DNA of 64,000 nt from Enterococcus_E cecorum_C (GTDB taxonomy: Bacteria; Bacillota; Bacilli; Lactobacillales; Enterococcaceae). The notes under the pieces are model-generated. The model saw only the letters and a list, made by a program, of their open reading frames with translations, searched no databases and was not told the origin of the DNA. Where the stretch lies: positions 1 through 64,000 of the forward strand of contig NZ_JBQKFH010000005.1 of NCBI RefSeq assembly GCF_052119425.1, given 5' to 3'. Shown one piece after another: positions 44,213 to 52,175 of this stretch. Positions within the stretch are counted from its first letter, which is position 1. Each line of letters starts with the position of its first letter. A program made the position numbers and the translations under genes.

Positions 44213-45656
44213 ATTGCTCCATATCGACATCCGGTAAAGAGATGATAAAAGTTGTTCCTTTTCCTAACTCAGATTCAACCTGAATTTGGCCTTTATGCAA
44301 CTTCACTAACTGTTCGACAATAGAAAGTCCTAACCCAGATTCACCAAACTTTTTATTCTTTCTAGATGGATCAGCTTTATAGTAACGATCCCAGATATTT
44401 TTCAGCTGTTCTTCAGACATGCCGATTCCAGTATCACTTATCTTAATGATTGTTTCTAGATAGCCTTTTTCTAAGCTAACCGTGATTGTACCATTTTCCG
44501 TAAATTGAATGGCATTTTGCAATATATTTACCATTATTTGAACAAAACGGTCATAATCAGCATAAACTTCCACAGGTTGTTTAGTTTCTAAAATCAGCTG
44601 GTCATTCACTTGTTCTGCTTTACTTTCCAATTGCGTAAATAGATTTTCAAATACTTCTGTTGCGTTAAATTTCTTAATCACCATAGAAATCTGATTGGTT
44701 CGAATCTTTTCATAGTCAAGATTTTCAGTAACTAACCGAATTAAACGCTCGGTCTCATTTTTCATTAAGGCAATGGCTTTCTCTTTTTGGCTTTCCGGAA
44801 TTGCCCCATATGCAAAACCTTCTAACAGTCCATTAATCGTCGTCAAAGGAGTACGCATTTCATGAGAAGCATCTGCCATAAATTGTTTGCGTCGTTCTTC
44901 TTGTCGTTCAATTTCTTCTTGGGATTGTTTCAATGAATCAGTCATCTTATTAAAATCAGCAGCTAATTCATCAAACTCATCCCGATTATGAACCGGTAAG
45001 ACAATATCAAAATGCCCACTCGCAACTTCTTTCGTGGCTTTTTTCATGCGATTAATCCGCCGCACTTGAAAACTTGCATAGAAATAGCTAATGATAAATG
45101 CCACGATTCCTGAAACAATGAAGCCTTTGATTAAATTGCTAGTAAACTCATTGACCGTCTCTTCCACATTTTTCGCCGGTCGACTGACAATCAAAACTCC
45201 AAACTCATCATTTAATAAAAAAGGCACCATTTCATAGGAAGTCATATTCTTTTGACCAAAAATATCTCTTTCCAAAGTTGCTTGTTGCACTTGTCCTTGG
45301 GTGAGTTGCTGCCATTGTTTTTTGGTAATCGGTGGTTTTACGGAAGCATTGCTATCTGGATAGAGCACTTCTTGTTGGGAATTCACAAAAACGAAATTGA
45401 CACTTTGCTGATTTAATACTGCTTCAGATAGATTCAAGGCATTCTGAACAATGCGATATTGACTCTGATCACCGGCAAAGACATTATTAAAACTTTTGGA
45501 AATTTTCTCTACTGCCTTGGCATAACCGTATAATTGTTGATAGTTATTTTGCTCGATGGTGTGTCTCGTTAATTGAATAAACGCAAATCCTGTCAAAATA
45601 AAAGTAATCGCAATGACGGTCCAAAAGGCAATTAATTGTTGATATAAATATTTCAT
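44211..45656 (-). CDS. Sensor histidine kinase
   Basis: 481-aa membrane kinase. TM1 about 10-32, extracytoplasmic sensor 33-168, TM2 about 169-190, HAMP 190-245 and coiled coil. The phospho-acceptor is H265 in SHEMRTP. N box QNAIQF, G1 DTGIGMS, G2 GESGLGLSI. It overlaps its regulator by 4 nt. In E. faecalis a related pair sits near an LtaS gene (memory, not checked), which would suggest envelope sensing. Confidence 0.88.
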   Translation of the reverse strand: MKYLYQQLIAFWTVIAITFILTGFAFIQLTRHTIEQNNYQQLYGYAKAVEKISKSFNNVFAGDQSQYRIVQNALNLSEAVLNQQSVNFVFVNSQQEVLYPDSNASVKPPITKKQWQQLTQGQVQQATLERDIFGQKNMTSYEMVPFLLNDEFGVLIVSRPAKNVEETVNEFTSNLIKGFIVSGIVAFIISYFYASFQVRRINRMKKATKEVASGHFDIVLPVHNRDEFDELAADFNKMTDSLKQSQEEIERQEERRKQFMADASHEMRTPLTTINGLLEGFAYGAIPESQKEKAIALMKNETERLIRLVTENLDYEKIRTNQISMVIKKFNATEVFENLFTQLESKAEQVNDQLILETKQPVEVYADYDRFVQIMVNILQNAIQFTENGTITVSLEKGYLETIIKISDTGIGMSEEQLKNIWDRYYKADPSRKNKKFGESGLGLSIVEQLVKLHKGQIQVESELGKGTTFIISLPDVDMEQ

Positions 45657-46372
45657 GCTTCTAACCCTGAATCATCAAATTTATAACCGACTCCCCAAAC
45701 TGTTTGAATAACTTGGGGACCAACTTTTTCAATTTTTTGACGCAATTTCTTGATATGCGCATCCACTGTTCGTTCATCGCCAAAATACTCATAATTCCAA
45801 ACTAATTCAAGAAGTTGTTCACGTGTAAAGACTTGACGTGGTTTTTTGGCCATCGTATAAAGCAAATCAAATTCTTTAGGCGTTAATCCATCAATCGGCT
45901 CATTATTCAAATAAGCTTCACGTGTTTTCGTATTCATTTTGAAATGTTTAGTAGCAATTTCAAAATCATCCGTCTCATCACTTTTTCCACTCACTTTTTC
46001 AACTAGCTCACTACGACGATGTAAAGCCTTGATTCTAGCAATTAAAGTAAGTGGACTAAATGGTTTCGTCACATAATCATCTGCCCCAATCTCTAGTCCA
46101 ATCACTTGATCACTTTCAGAATCACGCGCTGTAAGCATAATAATTGGCACCGTATTAGAAACTTTACGAATTTCTTTAGCGACAAGCATGCCGTCCATAC
46201 TAGGTAAGTTTAAATCCAATGTGATAATATCGTATTTGTCAGGCTCTGCTAAAAAAGCATCCAATCCCTCTTTGCCATCATATTTAAACGTTGCTTCCCA
46301 GCCTTCATTGATAAAGAACATTTGCATCATTTCTGCCACTGATTCATTATCTTCAATCATTAATATTTGCAT
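45653..46372 (-). CDS. Response regulator, OmpR/PhoB family
   Basis: 239-aa regulator starting MQILMIEDNESV. The receiver domain has D53 in TLDLNLP as phosphate acceptor, T/S in MLTARDSESD and K in VTKPFSP; the winged-helix domain (about 140-235) ends VIQTVWGVGYKF. The ATG at 46372 has AGAGGTG 7 nt upstream and matches the family N-terminus; a frame-open extension upstream to 46426 is not coding. First gene of the pair. Confidence 0.88.
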   Translation of the reverse strand: MQILMIEDNESVAEMMQMFFINEGWEATFKYDGKEGLDAFLAEPDKYDIITLDLNLPSMDGMLVAKEIRKVSNTVPIIMLTARDSESDQVIGLEIGADDYVTKPFSPLTLIARIKALHRRSELVEKVSGKSDETDDFEIATKHFKMNTKTREAYLNNEPIDGLTPKEFDLLYTMAKKPRQVFTREQLLELVWNYEYFGDERTVDAHIKKLRQKIEKVGPQVIQTVWGVGYKFDDSGLEA

Positions 46373-46530
46373 ATTTTTCACCTCTAGTATTCGTTTGTTC
46401 TCTGAAATCATTATAACGCAAATCATATTAATTCGATAGTTTTCCTCACAATAATCATCTATTATTTACCTTAAATCATGCTTAAATAGCAGTCTCTTAA
46501 AATAATATTAAACTTTTCAAGGTTTTTTCT

Positions 46531-46558
46531 TTGATATTAAAAGAAGTTATGCTATACT
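46531..46558 (+). promoter_or_regulatory. tmRNA promoter
   Basis: TTGATA (46531-46536), 16-nt spacer, TATACT (46553-46558), 36 nt before the mature 5' end. Confidence 0.7.
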
Positions 46559-46593
46559 TTTTTATGTAAGTGGCACCCTCTTATTTTTATTGA

Positions 46594-46954
46594 GGGGGCG
46601 TTACGGATTCGACAGGCATAGTTCGGGCCTGAATTGCGCTTCGTAGGTTACGTCTACGTTAAAACGTTACAGTTAAATATAACTGCAAAAACAAACAATT
46701 CTTACGCTTTAGCTGCCTAAAAAACAGCAAGCGTGATCCGCTAAGCATCGCCCATGTGCTTTTCCCGGGTCTTATTCTAAGTGGGATACGTAATCAAATT
46801 CCGTCTGTTTTTGATTAAAGAGATTGTCAGACTAGTTTGTTAAGGGGCCTGTCACTCGGCATCTTCTCAAATGAACTTTAAATAGAACTGACTATGAGCG
46901 TAGATTTTTGGGTGGCGATATGTTTGGACGTGGGTTCGACTCCCACCGCCTCCA
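46594..46954 (+). ncRNA. ssrA: Transfer-messenger RNA
   Basis: Rescues stalled ribosomes. The acceptor arms GGGGGCG (46594-46600) and CGCCTCC (46947-46953) pair, with discriminator A and a T-arm GTTCGACTCCCAC. The tag reading frame is 46685-46720: resume codon GCA, then AKTNNSYALAA and TAA. CCA is not encoded. Between the tag and the 3' arm lie pseudoknot regions. About 361 nt long, normal for the group. Confidence 0.97.
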
Positions 46955-46980
46955 TAGGTATTTTTTAAATGTACTAAAAA

Positions 46981-47008
46981 AGCGTTGAGATTGCTCAATG
47001 CTTTTTTT
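46981..47008 (+). terminator. Terminator of ssrA
   Basis: AGCGTTGAG pairs with CTCAATGCT, then T7. A second stem AAGAGCG / CGCTCTT with T5 lies at 47024-47060. Confidence 0.85.
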
Positions 47009-47067
47009 CTTTATATACAAGTTAAGAGCGCCTCAACGCGATTGGAAGAAACGCTCTTTTTGTATGA

Positions 47068-49065
47068 CTAATCATCCGTTGTAATGTAATCCACACCCAT
47101 TTGTTCCATTTGCCAATATTGACTTACAGGAACAGTCCAGACACCAACTTGTAGACCAGCAGCTTTGGCTTGAGCTACCTTTTCGTAAGTTAGATTTTGC
47201 CATTTAATATTTAAACCAGCTCGCGTTCCTAAGTGTTTGGCTTTTTTGATATTACTTGCCGTGATATCTTTATCCAAATACATCACCGCAGCTTCGGGCA
47301 TGATTTGTTTGATTACTTTTAAGGGTTCATAATGAAACGAAATAAATCTAGCAGTCAAACCAAAACCAGCTTCACGCACCATTTGCACCAAATGTTGATA
47401 AGCAGCCTCGTTTATTTCTTTATCTTTAATCTCAATGACCGGAATTTTTTGCTTACTTTGACAAATTGCCAAAAACTCTGCCAAAGTCGGAATTTTTAAC
47501 TCCGCATAGACATAGTGTTGCTCACCAATACCAATTAAACGAAATTGAAGAAGTTGTTGGTAAGTAAATAAGCCCAATTTCCCTCTACCGTTACTTGTAC
47601 GATCTAATGAATCATCGTGCATAATCACCCACTGTTGATCGGCCGTTAAATGAATATCTGTCTCAATCGCTTCATATTTTGTTTGCTTAAAAGCTGGCAA
47701 TGAATTTTCCGGTGCATATTGATGATTGCCCCGATGATTGACATACATAGCCACTCGATTTTTCGATACCTTATCTTTCATTTCACCCATCCTTTGTGTT
47801 CCAGTTTGGTCTATCTCAACATCTACTAGACTATCAATTTCCTTGCCATCAAAATGAACTCTTCGCGTATCAATCATCACTTCAAAAATTCCTTGTTGAT
47901 TTGGCGAATTAACTGTATACCACTGCAAGTCATCTTGATTGCCTCTAGCCGTCCATACTGCAAAACGTGCTTGCAAAATACGCTCATTCTTATTTAACTT
48001 TAATTGTAGCGCATAAATACCACGAGGACCATCTATTTTCTTCATTTTGTAACTAATGGTTTTCAAAATATATTTAGGAATGAAAAATTGCTTGCTAATG
48101 AAACTAACTTGCGACTGAATTGGCGTATTTCTTTGAATATAGCCAGTATAATACCCCGTCTCATAGCGATTATGATCATGGTTCGTAAAATATAAAGATA
48201 AATGCTTTGGTCCTGTTTGTTTTAATGGATAATTTTTGACATCATCCAAGCCATTTTCCTGACTGAACATCGCTATTTGATAAGAAACTTTTTTTAATAA
48301 TGGATAAGTAAAGTTGAAATCCATCTGAATCTTTCCATCATCAATCTTCGTATAGTCAAAATACATAGTCTCAATGCTATTTCGTTCTTGATGTTCAAAA
48401 TCAGCTAAAGAAAAATCTGTTAAATGATGCGCCATTAATTCATGTTTTTGCGATTTTCTTTCTCTTTGGACTATCCTTTTCAATCGTTTCTCTTTAATCA
48501 AATGCATTGGTTGAGGATAAGCTAACTGAAGGCTCGGATAGAATGATGGCTTTGGTTGACGATAATTTTTTACTTTGAAATGATCTTGAATTGGAAAATA
48601 CTCATACTCCATCAACATTCCCGAAAGCAAAACCCCTTGGCGCCATTTTGTTTTTGGATGCTGAGAAAAAAATTCTGTTTGAATATAATAAGTCGTATCA
48701 GATAATTTCCTAGCTGGAATCTCGTAATAATCTTTACTGTTTTTTTGATAAAAGACCATTGAGACAAAGCGACTCTGTTGGCTAACCGGAATTTCGATAT
48801 AACTTTCAAAATAGCCATTTTTAGATTGCGACTGATGATTATAGACTTTCACCGCTTGATTGGCTAAACCATCCATTTGGGTAGCATTGGCTAAACCTAG
48901 CTGCTGTGCTAATTGAGGAATCATCGCATCTGGTTTTGTTTTAAAAACATGCTCTTCTTTAGGTGGATGTAAAGCAAGATAAATATCATCTGCATAACAA
49001 TAAATAAGCAAGCCGATTAGGATAATAGCAAGCGTTACACCACCGATAATTTTTTTATTTTTCAT
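47068..49065 (-). CDS. Membrane-anchored glycerophosphodiester phosphodiesterase with GBS-Bsp-like repeats
   Basis: 665-aa surface protein with an N-terminal TM anchor (7-25). The C-terminal GDPD domain (about 435-665) has H444 in NHRG, ENSLPAF, ETDIHLT and the second catalytic His in MHDDSLDR; ends YITTDD. The N-terminal 430 residues hold an unknown region and two segments (about 245-320 and 345-420) resembling the GBS Bsp-like repeat (ARFAVWTARGNQDDLQWY). It probably trims glycerophosphodiesters or LTA-derived material outside the cell. Other GDPD enzymes lack this front part. Confidence 0.8.
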   Translation of the reverse strand: MKNKKIIGGVTLAIILIGLLIYCYADDIYLALHPPKEEHVFKTKPDAMIPQLAQQLGLANATQMDGLANQAVKVYNHQSQSKNGYFESYIEIPVSQQSRFVSMVFYQKNSKDYYEIPARKLSDTTYYIQTEFFSQHPKTKWRQGVLLSGMLMEYEYFPIQDHFKVKNYRQPKPSFYPSLQLAYPQPMHLIKEKRLKRIVQRERKSQKHELMAHHLTDFSLADFEHQERNSIETMYFDYTKIDDGKIQMDFNFTYPLLKKVSYQIAMFSQENGLDDVKNYPLKQTGPKHLSLYFTNHDHNRYETGYYTGYIQRNTPIQSQVSFISKQFFIPKYILKTISYKMKKIDGPRGIYALQLKLNKNERILQARFAVWTARGNQDDLQWYTVNSPNQQGIFEVMIDTRRVHFDGKEIDSLVDVEIDQTGTQRMGEMKDKVSKNRVAMYVNHRGNHQYAPENSLPAFKQTKYEAIETDIHLTADQQWVIMHDDSLDRTSNGRGKLGLFTYQQLLQFRLIGIGEQHYVYAELKIPTLAEFLAICQSKQKIPVIEIKDKEINEAAYQHLVQMVREAGFGLTARFISFHYEPLKVIKQIMPEAAVMYLDKDITASNIKKAKHLGTRAGLNIKWQNLTYEKVAQAKAAGLQVGVWTVPVSQYWQMEQMGVDYITTDD

Positions 49066-49213
49066 GATTTAATACCATCTTTTCTTCACTATGAATCAGT
49101 ATAAAACTTTCCAAATGGTATGTGAATAGATGTTATTTCATTCTAAACAAATCTTAATAAAATAAACGGCTTCTTCTCTAAACTCTAGAAAAGAAGCCGA
49201 TTTGAAGCTTTCA

Positions 49214-49681
49214 TTATAAACTATCTAAAAGAATCGCGACATATTGTTCTAAAAATTCTTGATCGATTTCATCATACATCCCAATTTTAGAACTATCGAT
49301 ATCCAGTACACCGATTAATTTGCCGTCTTTAACCATTGGCACGACAATTTCAGACATTGCTGCAGAATCACAAGAAATATAATTCTCATGCTCTTTGACA
49401 TTAGGGACGATTAATGTTTCTTCCTTTTGCGCAGATTCTCCACAAACACCTTTGCCCATTTGAATTCTCGTACAAGAAACTCTCCCTTGAAATGGTCCTA
49501 AAATTAATTCTTGTCCATCAAAAAGATAATAACCGGCAAATACCGTTTCCTTTAATGTTTCATTTAATAAAGCAGATGAATTACTCAAATTTGCAATCCA
49601 ATTACTTTCAATCTCTAATAAGCCTTTTTGTTGAAGCAATAATAACTCATAAGCTTCACGTTTTTCTTCTTTTGACCACAT
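49214..49681 (-). CDS. Free methionine-(R)-sulfoxide reductase, GAF domain
   Basis: 155-aa GAF-domain protein of the YtsP/YeaZ-like fRMsr family, which reduces free methionine-R-sulfoxide. The three Cys expected for the redox relay are present: VSCTR, GKGVCGES and ISCDSAAMSE, with IVVPMVKDGKLIGVLDIDS as the usual end. The ATG at 49681 is supported by AAAGGGG; a longer open frame upstream of it has no family similarity. Confidence 0.87.
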   Translation of the reverse strand: MWSKEEKREAYELLLLQQKGLLEIESNWIANLSNSSALLNETLKETVFAGYYLFDGQELILGPFQGRVSCTRIQMGKGVCGESAQKEETLIVPNVKEHENYISCDSAAMSEIVVPMVKDGKLIGVLDIDSSKIGMYDEIDQEFLEQYVAILLDSL

Positions 49682-50036
49682 ACACGCTGCCCCTTTCATT
49701 TTCCATAATGATACTTTACCATAAGGAATCTGAAAAGAAAATCTTTTTGAGTTATCCACATCATTCAAAAAAAATCGGAATTTTTGTTTCACAATTTTTT
49801 GGGAAGATAAAATTTTTCCTTGACGTGTTGATATCATCCGTTTTTAAAGTAGAACAAACATTTGTATATCAACAAGTAAAACTGTTTACGTGAGTTATCC
49901 TCAAAAAAATGAAAATATAAGAATGCTTATTTGACGCAATTTCATACGGATTATTTCGCAAAAAGCGTTTTATTTTTTCACCTTGTTTCACTATAAAAAT
50001 TTGTTTCACAGCAACACGTCACTTATTGAACATTCA
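49682..50036. other. Gene-free spacer, 355 bases
   Basis: No credible gene. TTGTTTCAC occurs three times (49784-49792, 49983-49991, 50001-50009), two of them 18 bp apart close to the end of the decarboxylase gene. No clear promoter or terminator is visible beyond that. Confidence 0.4.
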
Positions 50037-51167
50037 TTATTGGAAGAATGCTAGTAAAACACCGGCTGCTACGGCTGAACCAATAACTCCGGCAACATTT
50101 GGTCCCATCGCATACATCAATAAATAGTTATGAGGATTGGCTTTTTGACCTTCTAAATGAACTACACGCGCTGCCATTGGAACGGCTGATACCCCTGCTG
50201 CACCAATCATTGGGTTTACTTTTCCTTTTGTCACATAATACATTAGTTTGCCCATCAATACCCCTGAAGCGGTGCCGACTGCAAAAGCGATCAACCCAAG
50301 CATAATGATAATTAAGGTCGTTTTGGATAAGAATAAATTTCCTTCTGCCTTGGCACCAACTGTTAAACCTAAAATAACGGTGATAATATACATAAAGACA
50401 TTTTGTAAGACTTCAGATAATTTCGGTACTAATTTGACTTCACGAATTAGATTTCCTAACATCAAGCAACCAATCAATGTCGTAGCACTAGGAACTAATA
50501 GACTGACAAAAATAGTCACAGCGATTGGAAAGATAATTTTTTCTTTTTGACTCACTTTACGGGTGACTTTCATTGGACATTGGCGTTCTTTTTCTGTAGT
50601 TAGTGCACGAATAATCGGTGGTTGAATAATTGGCACCAACGCCATATAAGAATAAGCAGCTAAAGCGATGGCGGGTAATAGATTTGGTGCTAGACGACTG
50701 GTTAAAAAGATTGCTGTCGGACCATCTGCCCCACCAATAATGCCAATGGATGCCGCTTCTTGTGGCGACATATGAAACAAAATTGCTAAGAAAAAGGCCG
50801 CAAAAATACCAAACTGGGCAGCTCCCCCTAAAAGAATCGTGTAAGGATTGGCAAGCAAGGGTTCAAAATCTGTCGCTGCTCCTAAACATAAAAAGATTAA
50901 TGGCGGATAAATCCCTAATTCCGTACCCAAATATAAATAATGTAATAAGCCACCTGGTTGACCATTGGTAGCACCGGCCATAAGATTAGCTAAAGGTAAA
51001 TTCACTAACAACATCCCAAAGGCAATCGGAATCATTAAATACGGCTCATATTTCTTTTTAATTCCCAAATATAAAAAGAAACACGCTAATAAAATCATGA
51101 TTCCATTTTGCAGCGTTAAATTGGCTATTCCTGAAGTTTCAATCATTTGTTGAACAATTGCTGACAT
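50037..51167 (-). CDS. Sodium-pump decarboxylase beta subunit (OadB/GcdB family)
   Basis: 376-aa membrane protein with about nine to eleven hydrophobic segments that moves Na+ while a carboxybiotin is decarboxylated. Seen: FLCLGAATDFEPLLANP, IGIIGGADGPTAIFLTSRLAP (Na+ site Asp), VPIIQPPIIRALTTEKER and AAGVSAVPMAARVVH. It is preceded by a 41-aa small-subunit gene, but the alpha (carboxyltransferase) and biotin carrier genes are not nearby. AGGGTGAG precedes the ATG. Confidence 0.92.
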   Translation of the reverse strand: MSAIVQQMIETSGIANLTLQNGIMILLACFFLYLGIKKKYEPYLMIPIAFGMLLVNLPLANLMAGATNGQPGGLLHYLYLGTELGIYPPLIFLCLGAATDFEPLLANPYTILLGGAAQFGIFAAFFLAILFHMSPQEAASIGIIGGADGPTAIFLTSRLAPNLLPAIALAAYSYMALVPIIQPPIIRALTTEKERQCPMKVTRKVSQKEKIIFPIAVTIFVSLLVPSATTLIGCLMLGNLIREVKLVPKLSEVLQNVFMYIITVILGLTVGAKAEGNLFLSKTTLIIIMLGLIAFAVGTASGVLMGKLMYYVTKGKVNPMIGAAGVSAVPMAARVVHLEGQKANPHNYLLMYAMGPNVAGVIGSAVAAGVLLAFFQ

Positions 51168-51176
51168 ATGCTCACC

Positions 51177-51302
51177 CTACTTTCCACCTTGATTTAAGAT
51201 TTTACTCATCACGACCATTAGCCCCCAGATGCCTAGCAAGACAACAAAAACCACAAGCATTGCAAAGAGCGTTAAAAATAGAATATCGCCTAATCCATAC
51301 AT
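51177..51302 (-). CDS. Small membrane subunit of the decarboxylase (OadG-like)
   Basis: 41-aa protein MYGLGDILFLTLFAML..., one TM segment (about 7-30) and a short polar tail, the size and place of gamma/H subunits of Na+-pump decarboxylases. AGAAGGTGAGTGT precedes the ATG, and the stop lies 10 nt before the beta-subunit start, so both are on one transcript. Assignment is by position and topology. Confidence 0.65.
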   Translation of the reverse strand: MYGLGDILFLTLFAMLVVFVVLLGIWGLMVVMSKILNQGGK

Positions 51303-51325
51303 ACACTCACCTTCTTACTACTTTT

Positions 51326-51354
51326 TGATAGCGCTTTCTATTAACTATAGTATA
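51326..51354 (-). promoter_or_regulatory. Decarboxylase promoter with cre-like site
   Basis: Minus strand TGTTATACT gives an extended -10 (TATACT, 51349-51354). Just downstream lies a cre-like site, TGATAGCGCTTTCT on the plus strand (51326-51339; 13 of 14 fit to TGWNANCGNTNWCA). CcpA bound there would block transcription when preferred sugars are present. Confidence 0.6.
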
Positions 51355-51414
51355 ACACAGTTTCAATCATTTGACTGATAAATAAGAAATTTTTCACATA
51401 AAACAAAAAAATAA

Positions 51415-51449
51415 ACATGCACCTTGCTTGGTGAAAACAAGGTGCATGT
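51415..51449 (-). terminator. Terminator of the aldolase gene
   Basis: Perfect 12-bp stem ACATGCACCTTG (51415-51426) / CAAGGTGCATGT (51438-51449), T-rich on the minus strand. Confidence 0.85.
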
Positions 51450-51470
51450 CCGTTAATGATTCATTTTCAA

Positions 51471-52151
51471 TTATGATAAGTCATGAATGTAGCTATCTTG
51501 ATAGATGCTTTGCCAATCTTGTGAGAAATCATCAATAGCTTTTTGGATAGATGGCATACTAAAGGCTTGAGCGACAACATCTGGACCAATCGTAACAGCT
51601 TGAGCCCCTTGATTGATAGCCTGTAACACTTGGCTGACATTTTTAAAACTAGCCGCTAAGATTTTACTGTCAGCATGAACCCGCTTTATCTCAGCTGCAA
51701 GATTTTGAATCACTAAACTAGCCTCAATGTTTAAATTTTCCATCCGATTATAATAAGGTGCTAGATAATCCGCCCCTGCATGAATGGCCAACAACCCTTG
51801 AAATTCTGTATAAATTGCCGTGGCTGTGATATGAATTCCTTGACGTTTCAACTCTTTCATTACTTTAAAGCCGACCTCATTACTTGGTACTTTAATATAG
51901 ACTTGATCATCCACTCCTTTTAAGATTCTTTTCGCATCAGCCAACATCCCTTCATAGTCCGTCGCAACCACTTGGACATGTAAGGTACGATTTTTGCCAA
52001 TGATTTGCCGAATTTGGCGTAAATGTTCAAAAAAATCGATTTTTCCTTCTTTTTTAATGATGGATGGATTACTGGTTACCCCATCAATTGGTAAAGTATC
52101 TACATATTTTTGAATTTGTTCTAAATTGGCAGTATCTAATAATAGTTCCAT
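51471..52151 (-). CDS. Fructose-6-phosphate aldolase/transaldolase-like (FSA, TalC/MipB)
   Basis: 226-aa class I aldolase of the short transaldolase family. Schiff-base Lys is K87 in VYIKVPSNEVG; DGVTSNPSIIKKEG, TATAIYTEFQGLLAIHAGADYLAPYYNR and GPDVVAQAF are family hallmarks. FSA enzymes cleave fructose 6-phosphate or 1-deoxyfructose 6-phosphate. ATG at 52151 follows AAGGTG at good distance. It follows the radical enzyme gene by 24 nt, so it is part of that operon. Confidence 0.9.
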   Translation of the reverse strand: MELLLDTANLEQIQKYVDTLPIDGVTSNPSIIKKEGKIDFFEHLRQIRQIIGKNRTLHVQVVATDYEGMLADAKRILKGVDDQVYIKVPSNEVGFKVMKELKRQGIHITATAIYTEFQGLLAIHAGADYLAPYYNRMENLNIEASLVIQNLAAEIKRVHADSKILAASFKNVSQVLQAINQGAQAVTIGPDVVAQAFSMPSIQKAIDDFSQDWQSIYQDSYIHDLS

Positions 52152-52175
52152 TTTTTTCACCTTCAGTTACAAGTT

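Noticed and set aside
49414..49893. 159-codon plus-strand frame
   Set aside because: It is antisense to the methionine sulfoxide reductase gene, which has clear catalytic Cys motifs.
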